Translations under genes and position numbers: made by a program
Source: Sorangium aterium
GTDB lineage: Bacteria > Myxococcota_A > Polyangia > Polyangiales > Polyangiaceae
DNA: 64,000 bases
Direction: 5' to 3'
NCBI RefSeq assembly: GCF_028368935.1
Contig: NZ_JAQNDK010000005.1
Location: 1,054,001 to 1,118,000, forward strand
Notes under the pieces: model-generated
Database searches by the model: none
Told to the model about the DNA's origin: nothing
The model's input: only the letters and a program-made list of their open reading frames with translations
Shown: one piece after another, positions 44,404 through 52,915 of the stretch
How positions within the stretch are numbered: position 1 is the stretch's first letter
Layout of the letters: each line of letters begins with the position of its first letter

Positions 44404-46139
44404 TCCGGCAACTGACCAAGATCTTGGGACCGCAGCACGCAAGGGCGCTGCACGTCTATTTCGGCTGGCTGGTCGTCTACTCCGTCGTTCAGGGGGTGGC
44501 GATGGCGTTCCTCGTCCCGGTCCTCAAGGCGCTGCTCAGCGGGGACCTGGGCGAGGCGCTGCGCTGGCTGCTCCTCTTGGCCGCGATCGTCGCGGTGACG
44601 TGCGTTGCCCGTTACCAGCAGACGATGAAGGGCTTTGCGCTCGCGCTGGTCGTCCTGACCACGCTGCACGACCGGCTCGGCAGCCACGTCGCCCGCCTGC
44701 CTATCGGCTGGTTCTCCTCGGAGAAGGTCGGCCGTCTCTCACGGAGCGCGACGGGCGGCACCATGATGGTCACCAACGTGTTTGCCCACCTCCTGACCCC
44801 GGTGGTGAGCGGCATCCTGACGCCCGCGACGATCGCCGTCGCCATGCTGTTCTTCGACTGGCAGCTCGGCCTGACGGCCATCGCCTGCACGCCGCTGATC
44901 TACCTGACGCACCGCTGGTCGTCGGCGTGGATCGGCCGCACCGAGGAGCAGGTCGACGCCGCGGGGGCGCTCGCCAGCAACCGGGTCGTCGAGTTCGCGC
45001 GCAACCAGCAGGTGCTGCGCGCCTTCGGTCGGGCCACGGGGGGGTATGCGCCGCTGGAGGAGGCGATCGATGCGCAGCGCGCCGCGGGCGGGTCGATGCT
45101 GCGTCAGACCTTCCCCAGGTTGCTCGCGGGCGGGCTGTCCGTGCAGCTCGCGTTCGCCGCGCTGATCGCCGTCGGCGTGGTGCGCGCGCTCGATCGGTCG
45201 ATCGATCCCATCGAGCTCATCGCGCTGCTGGCGCTGGCCGCCAGGTTCGTGGGGCCGCTGGCCGAGGCCGCGGGGCGGAGCGGGCTCTTGCGGATGGCAG
45301 GCAACGATCTGGAGCGGCTGTCCGCCATCTTCGATGAGGCGCCGCTCCCCGAGCCGGAGCGGTCCAGGCCCGTCGCGGCGCCGGGGGAGATCGAGTTCTC
45401 CGATGCCCTGTTCGGCTATCAGCCGGGCGCTCCGGTGCTCCGTGACGTGTCTTTCCGGATAGCGCCGAAGACGATGACGGCGATCATCGGCGCATCCGGC
45501 TCCGGGAAGACCACGATAACACGGCTGATCGCGCGGTTCTTCGATGTCGACGCGGGCTCGGTGCGGGTGGGCGGCGTGGATGTCCGCGAGCTCTCCACGG
45601 AAGACCTGATGGCGCAGCTGTCGCTGGTCATGCAGGACGTCTATCTGTTCGATGACACGCTGGAGGCGAACATCCGGGTGGGCCGGCTGGACGCCTCGGA
45701 CGCGGAGGTGCGCGAGGCCGCCCGCCTGGCTGGCGTGGACGAGATCATCGAGCGCCTCCCGCAGGGCCTGAACACCCGCGTCGGCGAGGGCGGAGCGTCG
45801 CTGTCCGGCGGAGAGCGACAGCGGGTGTCGGTCGCCCGAGCCGTGCTCAAGAACGCTCCGATCGTGCTGCTGGACGAGGCGACGGCGGCGCTCGACCCGG
45901 AGAACGAGCGCTACATCCAGGGCGCGATGCGGACACTGATGAGCCGGTCGACCCTGCTGGTCATCGCGCACCGGCTGCCGACCATCGTGTCCGCGGATCA
46001 GATCCTCGTGCTCGACGGCGGCCGCATCGTCGAAGTGGGGACGCATCAGGAGCTCATGGCGCGCAACGGGCGCTACACGGCGTTCTGGAACGAGCGCCGC
46101 CGCGCCCACGGATGGCGGCTGGTGGAGGCTGCAGGATGA
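44400..46139 (+). CDS. ABC transporter, exporter-fold half (YbtQ-like)
   Basis: A 579-residue partner of the previous protein with the same layout. Six helices occupy about 15-310; Walker A is IIGASGSGKTTITRL, the signature is LSGGERQRVSVARAVL, and Walker B is IVLLDEATAALDPE. Both halves keep intact ATP sites. It overlaps both neighbours by 4 bp (ATGA). Expected in the inner membrane, moving the metallophore or its metal complex. Confidence 0.9.
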   Translation: MIRQLTKILGPQHARALHVYFGWLVVYSVVQGVAMAFLVPVLKALLSGDLGEALRWLLLLAAIVAVTCVARYQQTMKGFALALVVLTTLHDRLGSHVARLPIGWFSSEKVGRLSRSATGGTMMVTNVFAHLLTPVVSGILTPATIAVAMLFFDWQLGLTAIACTPLIYLTHRWSSAWIGRTEEQVDAAGALASNRVVEFARNQQVLRAFGRATGGYAPLEEAIDAQRAAGGSMLRQTFPRLLAGGLSVQLAFAALIAVGVVRALDRSIDPIELIALLALAARFVGPLAEAAGRSGLLRMAGNDLERLSAIFDEAPLPEPERSRPVAAPGEIEFSDALFGYQPGAPVLRDVSFRIAPKTMTAIIGASGSGKTTITRLIARFFDVDAGSVRVGGVDVRELSTEDLMAQLSLVMQDVYLFDDTLEANIRVGRLDASDAEVREAARLAGVDEIIERLPQGLNTRVGEGGASLSGGERQRVSVARAVLKNAPIVLLDEATAALDPENERYIQGAMRTLMSRSTLLVIAHRLPTIVSADQILVLDGGRIVEVGTHQELMARNGRYTAFWNERRRAHGWRLVEAAG

Positions 46140-47245
46140 CGATCGGCATCTTGGGAGGTTATGGCGACGTCGGCGCGCAAGCGGCCCGGCGGCTCCTGTC
46201 GCTCGGCCTCAGGCCGCTGCGGATCGGCGGGCGCAACCTCGAAGCGGCCCGCCGCTTCGCGAGTGAGCTGTCCGCGGGAGCGGTCGAGCACCAGGCGGTC
46301 GATTTTCGGGACGACGCATCGTTGCGTCGCTTCGTGGGTGGTTGTCGGATCGTGCTCAACTGCGCCGGTCCATCCCACGCCATCGCGGACCGCGCGGCGA
46401 GGGCAGCCGTGGACGCAGGCGCCGACTACGTGGACGCCGCCGGCGACGATGCGCTGTACGCGCTCCTGGACGACGAGGAGTACCGCACCCGCCGGCGCGT
46501 GGCCGTGCTCTCGGCGGGGCTGCAGCCTGGCCTTACCGCGCTCTTGCTGCGATGGGCGGCGCAGCGGGCTTTCAGCCAGGTTCATGGCCTGCGCAGCCAT
46601 TTCGGCGTGCTGGACCGCTTCACCGAGGTCGCAGCGGACGACTACCTCCAGGCGGCCACGGACGGGGTGAGCGAGCCGCTCGCGGCATGGCGAGAGGGAC
46701 GTCGCTCCGGGGTGCTGACCCGGACGCGCAACGTGGAAGTCCCGTTCTTCCCCGGCCCGGCGACCTTGCTGCCTTACCTCAACACCGAGGGGGAGCGGCT
46801 CGCGGCGTCGCTCCGGCTCGTTCGAGGAGACTGGTACACGGTCCTCACGGGCCAGCACATCCTCACGGCCTTCGATCGCGTGCGCAGCCTCGAACGCCGC
46901 GAGGCGGTCGCGGCGTTATGCCGGGCCAGCTTGCTCGACCTCGCTGGACGGGAGCCTCACGTCCTTCTGGTCGCGCAGCTCGACGGACTGCGAGACGGCG
47001 CCCCGGTCACGCGCACGCTGGTCGTGCGCGGACGGCGCAACGCCGAGCTCACAGGGATGATGGCCGCGCTCGCCACGCTGGCGGTGGACCAGGGCCAGGT
47101 GCCCGCAGGGCGCCACTTCGCCGCGGCTGCGCTCGAACCCCTGTCGACGGTCGGTCGCCTTCGCGAGAGCGGCGCGGTGATCGCGCTCGATCTGCTGGAT
47201 ACGTCGATCGAAGCGCTCGGCGCTACCGAGGAGGGCTCCCTGTGA
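46136..47245 (+). CDS. Saccharopine-dehydrogenase-like reductase (PchK-like)
   Basis: A 369-residue NAD(P)-dependent protein. The N-terminal Rossmann motif is MTIGILGGYGDVGAQAARRL, followed by PLRIGGRNLEAARRFASEL and VLNCAGPSHAIADRAARAA, typical of the saccharopine dehydrogenase group. In enantio-pyochelin producers a protein of this group (PchK) reduces the thiazoline to a thiazolidine in place of PchG. Its position between transporter and PchG-type genes supports the same role here. It overlaps the genes on both sides by 4 bp. It is a second reductase type in a cluster that also has PchG-type proteins. Confidence 0.82.
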   Translation: MTIGILGGYGDVGAQAARRLLSLGLRPLRIGGRNLEAARRFASELSAGAVEHQAVDFRDDASLRRFVGGCRIVLNCAGPSHAIADRAARAAVDAGADYVDAAGDDALYALLDDEEYRTRRRVAVLSAGLQPGLTALLLRWAAQRAFSQVHGLRSHFGVLDRFTEVAADDYLQAATDGVSEPLAAWREGRRSGVLTRTRNVEVPFFPGPATLLPYLNTEGERLAASLRLVRGDWYTVLTGQHILTAFDRVRSLERREAVAALCRASLLDLAGREPHVLLVAQLDGLRDGAPVTRTLVVRGRRNAELTGMMAALATLAVDQGQVPAGRHFAAAALEPLSTVGRLRESGAVIALDLLDTSIEALGATEEGSL

Positions 47246-49404
47246 CCGCCGGCATCCCTCTTGTGCTGTGCGGCGCCGGGTTCGGTCCTCTGCACCTGGC
47301 CGCGCTCCAGCGTTTGAACGGGCGCTTTCGTCTCATTGGCCAGCTCGCCGACGACAGCGACGGCGCCCGGAGGTTCGCCGATCAGGCCAGGATGGCGCTC
47401 TGGACCCGGCCGGATCAGGCACCCCTCGGCGCCGGCGTGAGCTGCTGGGTATCGGCGACCGGGCACGGCGTGCCGGTGACCGAGCGCGCTGTCGAGCTCC
47501 TGGGGCGCGGCAGCGCCGTGCTGGCGGAGGCGCCGCTCGAGCACGATGAGCTCGCCGCCTGCCTGCGGCAAGCGCGCCTTGGCCGAGCCGCCTTCCGGGT
47601 GGCAGCGGTCGCCTCCGCCACGCCGGCATCCCGGCGGTTCCTCGGCGCAGCGCAGGCGTTGCGCGCGCGCACGCCGATCGGGTACGTCGCTGCGACCTGC
47701 ACGAGAGCGTCGGTCCAGGCGCTGCTCCGCCTCCTGGGAGACGCGCTCGGCGCCCTGCGCCCCTGGCAGGTCCGTGAGCCGACGCCTCTCGGGAGCGGGC
47801 TCGTCGTGCTCGGAGGCAGCCTCGCGGGTGTTCCCATCGTCCTGCGCGTGCGCAACGAGGTGTCGTCAGAGGCGCAGATGGTCATCGAGATCGCCATGGG
47901 CAGCGACGCCGGCGAGCTGAGGTTGACCGGGGTTCACGGGGACGTCCTCTGGACCGCACGCTCCGCGGGGTCTGGCGTGCTGCTCGGCGGAACGGACGCG
48001 CCGGCCGAGCGCGAGACGATGAGCTGGCTGCGCGCGACCCGCGGTGAGCTGGCGGCGTTCGCCAACGCGGTGGAGAGCCCAGGCGCAGCCGTCAGCGAGG
48101 CTCAGGTTCAGCTCACGTTGTGCCGCCTCCGGCACGACATCCTCGCCGCGCTCGGCTCGGCCACGGCGCGCCCTGACGCGGAGGCCGTCCCTGCCGCGGA
48201 TCTGGCCGCGGCCGCGGTGGAGGCCGCCGCCGATGACGCCGAGGGTGAGGCTCACCGCGTGCCGACGGGCGATGAGACACACGAGGCTGGCCTGAGGCTC
48301 ACTCGGCTGCTGGAACCAGCGCCGGGGAGAGATCCCCTGGCGCACCTCCCGGGGGCGATGCAGCGACTCGAGGCGATCAGCCTGCGGGCCCTGGGGGAGC
48401 TGCTCGTGGCGAGCGGCGCTGTGCATCCCGGAGGTGAAGCGCGCACCGCGGAGGAGATCGTCTGCGCGCTGGGCGCGGCGCCGCGACACGCATGGCTCGT
48501 CCGGCGGTGGCTCGCCGCGCTGTGCGACCACGGTGTGCTCAGCAACGTGGGGGATAAGTACGTGTGGCGACGGGCCCTGCGGGACGCCGGCGCGGCCGCC
48601 GACCTGCCCGACGCGTATGCCTCGCTCGGCTTCCCGCCGGCGATGGCGGAAGTCCACCAGGCTGCTCTGCTCCGCCTGCACGCGCTCGTGCGCGACGAGC
48701 TCTCGATTCAGCAGCTCCTGTTTCGCGAGCGGCAGGACCTCTCCGCCATCGCCGCCTACCAGGACAACGTCTTCACCGCTTACCTCAGCGCCGCCGGCGC
48801 TCACCTCGTGCGCCGCTGCGCGGAGCTGCGGCACCGGCCGCTGCGCGTGCTCGAGCTCGGCGGAGGCGCCGGCCTCACTACGACAGCCGCGCTGCGGGCC
48901 CTCGACGGCGCGCCGGTCGACTATCTGTTCACGGACATCGCGCGCGCGTTCACGGCCGCGGCGCAGGAGCGGTTCGGCCGTCATCGCGGTGTGCGCACTG
49001 CCGTGCTCGACATCAACGTCGATTTCACCGCGCAAGGGGTGGAGCCGCACGCAGCGGACGTCGTGCTCGCGGGCAATGTCCTCCACAACGCCGCGCATAC
49101 GGGCCGGACGCTGCGCCGCATCCGGCGCGCGCTCGCCCCCGGCGGATGGCTCATCTTCACGGACTCCACACGAGAGAACTGCGCGATCCTCACGGCGATG
49201 CAATTCCTGCTGTCTCCCCCGGCCGGCTCGCCGCTGCTGGGCAGCGAGGACCGGCGCGCCGGGACCGATCAGGTGTTCGTCGACGCGCCTGGCTGGAATG
49301 AGGAGCTCCTGGCCGCAGCCTTCGTGCCGCGGTTCGTCCTTCCTTCGCTCGAATCACCGCTGGCCGTGGCAGGCCAGCACCTGTTCTTCGCTACCGCCGG
49401 CTGA
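47242..49404 (+). CDS. PchG-like reductase domain fused to an NRPS-type methyltransferase
   Basis: A 720-residue fusion starting at GTG 47242 (GTGA overlap with the previous gene). Residues about 1-320 follow the thiazolinyl imide reductase fold (LVLCGAGFGPLHLAALQRL). The active-site segments differ: EAPLEH stands where PchG-type enzymes have EHP, and ASATPASRRF stands where they have a Tyr-Pro segment. Residues about 370-720 match the methyltransferase embedded in NRPS 2, including the helical lead-in (HAWLVRRWLAALCDHGVL) and SAM motif LELGGGAGLTT near 536. There is no adenylation domain. The reductase half is probably a non-catalytic binding module and the methyltransferase acts in trans on a carrier-bound intermediate. 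Confidence 0.85.
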   Translation: MTAGIPLVLCGAGFGPLHLAALQRLNGRFRLIGQLADDSDGARRFADQARMALWTRPDQAPLGAGVSCWVSATGHGVPVTERAVELLGRGSAVLAEAPLEHDELAACLRQARLGRAAFRVAAVASATPASRRFLGAAQALRARTPIGYVAATCTRASVQALLRLLGDALGALRPWQVREPTPLGSGLVVLGGSLAGVPIVLRVRNEVSSEAQMVIEIAMGSDAGELRLTGVHGDVLWTARSAGSGVLLGGTDAPAERETMSWLRATRGELAAFANAVESPGAAVSEAQVQLTLCRLRHDILAALGSATARPDAEAVPAADLAAAAVEAAADDAEGEAHRVPTGDETHEAGLRLTRLLEPAPGRDPLAHLPGAMQRLEAISLRALGELLVASGAVHPGGEARTAEEIVCALGAAPRHAWLVRRWLAALCDHGVLSNVGDKYVWRRALRDAGAAADLPDAYASLGFPPAMAEVHQAALLRLHALVRDELSIQQLLFRERQDLSAIAAYQDNVFTAYLSAAGAHLVRRCAELRHRPLRVLELGGGAGLTTTAALRALDGAPVDYLFTDIARAFTAAAQERFGRHRGVRTAVLDINVDFTAQGVEPHAADVVLAGNVLHNAAHTGRTLRRIRRALAPGGWLIFTDSTRENCAILTAMQFLLSPPAGSPLLGSEDRRAGTDQVFVDAPGWNEELLAAAFVPRFVLPSLESPLAVAGQHLFFATAG

Positions 49405-49424
49405 CGACCACCGGACGAGGTGCC

Positions 49425-51728
49425 ATGACAGTGAGACAGATCATCGATGGGCTGGAGCGCCTCGGGAGCCGAGCGGCGCTGGTGTCGAGCGGGCGAGCGT
49501 GGACCGGAGCAGAGGTCCTCGACCGCACGTACCGCGCCGTCACGGCGCTGCGCCAGCGCGGAGCCGTCGCGGGCCGCTCGCTGAGCTGGAGCGCCGGAGA
49601 CGCACCGCAGGCCCTGCCCGTCCGGCTGGCCGCGATGCTGCTCGGCGCGCGGTTCTCCGCCGAGCAGCCAGCGAGCGACGGCGGCGATGTCCTGAGGATC
49701 ACCGACGCCGACCTGCCCGCGCTCGACGGGGCGAGCGCCTGCGAGCCCCGCCTGGCGGACGACGCGCCGTTCTCCGTGGTTCGCGGATCGTTCGTGTGGT
49801 CGAGGGCCGTGTTCTGCGAGTCGGTGGCTGCCCTGCGCGACGCGCTCGGCCCTTCGCCTGCGCGCACGGCGGTGCTCTCGCCGCTGGCCGGGTTCGGCGG
49901 GGATGCGGTGTTCGCGAGCTGGAGCGCCGGCGCCGCCGTCCACCCTCACGTGGTGGACGCGAGCGCCGCGAGCCCGGCCAGGGCCCTTTCGTTCCTCGAG
50001 CGAGCGGCCCCGGACTGCGCGATCGTGTCAGCGGCGCTGCTGCGCAGCCTCCTGGCTCATCCGGCGGCCGCGCTCGCCGATCTCGGGGCGCTGCGGCGCA
50101 TCGTGTACGACGCCGGCGCAGGCGCCGGTGGAGCGCTGTCCGCCGAGTCGTCTGCGGCCGTGCGGCGCGTCTTCGGCGCAGAGCTCGTGGACAGGATCGC
50201 CGGTGAAGCCGGGCTCGTACCGGTGGAGCGCGAGCTGCGCAGAGCCGAGCAAGAAGCGGCGCGCATCGCGGAGCTCGTGATGAGCCAGCCGAGCGTGGCG
50301 GCGGCGGCGGCGATCCCCTCCGACGGCGACGGCTGGGCGATCTTCGCCGTCCCCGCGAAGCGTGCCGGCGACGACGCCGACGGCGACGCGAGCGGACAGC
50401 GCCTGATCGCCAGCGTAACCGCCGCGCTCGACGCCGAGCTCGCCGGGACCGACGTGAACCGGGCGATCGCGGCCGTCGAGCGGCTGGGACGAACAGCGCT
50501 GCTGTCGATGCTCAACGCGCTGGGCCGCAGCGGCCTTTTCACCGACACGGCCGCCGCGCACACCGTGGACGAGGTGCTCGCGCGGGCGCGGGTCGCCGCC
50601 GCGCATCGGCCGCTCCTCCGCCGCTGGCTCAGGGTGCTCACGGAGCAGAAGCTGCTGCGCCGGGACGGAGACCTGCTGAGCGCCGTGGGCCCGATCGGCG
50701 ACCACTCGGACGCCGCGCTGGCGCGCGCATGGGACGAGCTGAAGGGCGAGTGGCTGGCCACGGTCGGCGCGACCGGCACGATCGACTACGCGGTCCGCAA
50801 TTCGGACCGTTTGCCTGACCTGATCTCCGGCGCGGTGCGGGCCGTCCACCTCTTGTTCCCGGAAGGGCGCACCGACCTCGCCAGGGCCTTGTATCGCGAG
50901 AGCGTTGCGGCCCGGTACCAACACCGCGCCGTCAGCCTCCTGGTGAGCAGGATTGCCAAGGAATGGCCCGGGCAGCGGCCGGTCCGGCTGCTCGAGGTCG
51001 GCGCCGGCACGGGGGCGACCTCCGAGTCGCTCTTGCCGGAGCTCTCGGGCGCCGAGGTCGACTACCTCTACACCGACGTCTCCAGGTACTTCCTTGATCA
51101 GGCTGCCCCGCGGCTCGCCGGACACCGGTGCGTGCGCTTCGGCCTCTACGACATCAACGTCGCGCCGAGAGACCAGGGCTTCGTCCCGAACTCGTTCGAT
51201 GTGATCATCGGCGGGGGCGTGCTCAACGCCGCGCGGAACACGGACGCCTCCCTCCGCTGGCTCAACGAGCTGCTCGGCCCCGGCGGCTGGCTCGTCCTGA
51301 CCGAGCCCACGGTCGAAGAGTTCTGGGTGATGGCGTCCCAGGCCTTCATGCTGGACGACGCCAGCGACGGCAGGGCCGAGACGGAGTCGACCTTCCTCTC
51401 GCTGCCTCAGTGGAACGCAGCGCTGGACGGCGCGGGCCTGCGGCGCGTCCTCGGGCTGCCCCGGGACGGCCACCCGCTGGAGCGGCTCGGCCATCGGGTG
51501 TTCGCAGCCCGGACCAAGATGGATCGGACGCTGCTGACCTCGGAGCGCCTCTCCGAGCATCTCGGCGAGAGCCTGGGAGCCGCCGCCAGGATCGAGATCG
51601 TGGATGAACTGCCGCTCGCCGCAGGCGGCGCCCTCGACCGCGAGCGGCTGCGGGACTGGGCCGCGCGCCGCCGGCGCTTCGATTCCCGCCCGCTTCCCGC
51701 GGCGGCATCACAAGGACGAACGCAATGA
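49425..51728 (+). CDS. Degenerate adenylation domain with embedded methyltransferase (trans-acting)
   Basis: A 767-residue protein laid out like an A(MT) unit with no carrier or condensation domain. The N-terminal half (about 1-310) keeps the shape of an adenylation domain (SGRAWTGAEVLDRTYRAV; ARALSFLERAAPDCAIVSAA) but has no TSGSTG-type ATP loop and no YRTGD. The methyltransferase (about 340-690) is intact: PLLRRWLRVLTEQKLL lead-in and SAM motif LEVGAGTGATSES near 522. The last 60 residues mimic A9-A10, but the catalytic NGK reads GGA (LPLAAGGALDRERL). It cannot activate an amino acid and is probably a methyltransferase on a dead scaffold. It overlaps the P450 gene by 4 bp. Confidence 0.85.
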   Translation: MTVRQIIDGLERLGSRAALVSSGRAWTGAEVLDRTYRAVTALRQRGAVAGRSLSWSAGDAPQALPVRLAAMLLGARFSAEQPASDGGDVLRITDADLPALDGASACEPRLADDAPFSVVRGSFVWSRAVFCESVAALRDALGPSPARTAVLSPLAGFGGDAVFASWSAGAAVHPHVVDASAASPARALSFLERAAPDCAIVSAALLRSLLAHPAAALADLGALRRIVYDAGAGAGGALSAESSAAVRRVFGAELVDRIAGEAGLVPVERELRRAEQEAARIAELVMSQPSVAAAAAIPSDGDGWAIFAVPAKRAGDDADGDASGQRLIASVTAALDAELAGTDVNRAIAAVERLGRTALLSMLNALGRSGLFTDTAAAHTVDEVLARARVAAAHRPLLRRWLRVLTEQKLLRRDGDLLSAVGPIGDHSDAALARAWDELKGEWLATVGATGTIDYAVRNSDRLPDLISGAVRAVHLLFPEGRTDLARALYRESVAARYQHRAVSLLVSRIAKEWPGQRPVRLLEVGAGTGATSESLLPELSGAEVDYLYTDVSRYFLDQAAPRLAGHRCVRFGLYDINVAPRDQGFVPNSFDVIIGGGVLNAARNTDASLRWLNELLGPGGWLVLTEPTVEEFWVMASQAFMLDDASDGRAETESTFLSLPQWNAALDGAGLRRVLGLPRDGHPLERLGHRVFAARTKMDRTLLTSERLSEHLGESLGAAARIEIVDELPLAAGGALDRERLRDWAARRRRFDSRPLPAAASQGRTQ

Positions 51729-52915
51729 CTACCGCGACGAATCCCCCCATCCAGTATCCGTTCAACCTCTTCGACGGCATCGCGCTCGCCTCCGCGTACT
51801 CCCGCGCTCAGCAAACGCCGGGGCTGCTCAAGGTCAAGCTGCCTTATGGCGAGCCGGCGTGGCTCGCGACCCGCTACGAGGACGTCCGCTTCGTGCTGTC
51901 CGACCGGAGGTTCAGCCGCGAGGAGGCCACGAAGCGCGCGGACGCCCCGAGGGCGCTCCCGCGCATCGCCGGCGGGATCGTCATGATGGACCCGCCCGAG
52001 CTGACCCGCATCCGCAACCTGGTCACCCAGGCGTTCACCAACCGGCGCGTGGAGCAGCTGCGCCCGCATGTCCGCGATCTCGCCAACGAGCTGATCGACA
52101 GGATGGTCGCCAAAGGTCCCCCTGCCGATCTCGTGCGGGACTACGCGCTGCCGATCCCGATGTCCGTGATCTGCGAGCTCCTGGGCGTTCCGGTGGCGGA
52201 TCAGTCCAAGTTCAAGGAGTGGAACGACTCCCTGCTCTCGACCAACACGCAGACCGCCGAGCAGACGCAGCGGAACCTCGGCGAGCTGTCCCAGTACATC
52301 ATGGGGCTGGTCCGCCTGCGCCGGGCCGAGCCGGGCGACGACCTGATGAGCGCGCTCATCGAGGCCCACGATGTGGACGACCGTCTGAACGAGCGCGAGC
52401 TGGTCCAGCTCTGCATCGCCATCCTGATCGCGGGGTACGAGGCCACCTCCTCGCAGATCCCGAACTTCATCTACACGCTCCTGACCCATCAGGAGCAGTT
52501 CGCGCGCCTCAAGTCGGATCCTGGCCTCGTGGCGCCGGCGGTCGAGGAGCTGCTCCGCTTCGTGCCGGTCGCGTCCGCCGCGATGTTTCCGCACTACGCC
52601 ACCGAGGACGTCCAGGTGGGCGATACGCTGGTGCGCGCGGGGGAGCCCGTGTTTGCGTCGGTCGGCGCGGCCAACCACGACCCTCGCAAGTTCTCCGATC
52701 CACACCGGCTCGACTTCGATCGAGACGCGCGGGCGCACTTCGCGTTTGGCTGTGGAATGCATTATTGCATCGGCGCGTCGCTGGCCCGGGTCGAGCTCCA
52801 GGAAGCGCTGAGAGCGCTCGTGACCCGCTTGCCGGATCTGCGCCTCCACGCCGACGTCCAGTGGAAGACCGCGACGTTCTTCCGCGGGCCGCTCACGATG
52901 CAGGTGATCTGGTGA
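51725..52915 (+). CDS. Cytochrome P450
   Basis: A 396-residue soluble bacterial P450 of class I type. The I-helix oxygen motif is AGYEATSSQ, the ExxR lies in VEELLRFVP, and the heme loop is FGCGMHYCIGASLARVEL with Cys348 as ligand. It needs external ferredoxin and reductase; none is encoded nearby. Within the cluster it may oxidise a thiazoline to a thiazole, hydroxylate the aryl ring or a carbon, or act on a methyl group. The coelibactin cluster, as I recall it, also has a P450. It overlaps neighbouring genes on both sides by 4 bp. Confidence 0.92.
   Translation: MTTATNPPIQYPFNLFDGIALASAYSRAQQTPGLLKVKLPYGEPAWLATRYEDVRFVLSDRRFSREEATKRADAPRALPRIAGGIVMMDPPELTRIRNLVTQAFTNRRVEQLRPHVRDLANELIDRMVAKGPPADLVRDYALPIPMSVICELLGVPVADQSKFKEWNDSLLSTNTQTAEQTQRNLGELSQYIMGLVRLRRAEPGDDLMSALIEAHDVDDRLNERELVQLCIAILIAGYEATSSQIPNFIYTLLTHQEQFARLKSDPGLVAPAVEELLRFVPVASAAMFPHYATEDVQVGDTLVRAGEPVFASVGAANHDPRKFSDPHRLDFDRDARAHFAFGCGMHYCIGASLARVELQEALRALVTRLPDLRLHADVQWKTATFFRGPLTMQVIW

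Noticed and set aside
42622-46139. Transporter pair as drug or product exporter
   Set aside because: Not excluded, but YbtP/YbtQ and IrtA/IrtB show that exporter-fold pairs in salicyl-siderophore loci import the metal complex, and a MATE exporter is available nearby.
47242-48200. The N-terminal half of the fusion as an active thiazoline reductase
   Set aside because: The EHP and Tyr-Pro segments present in the paralogue at 52912 are replaced, so activity is unlikely.
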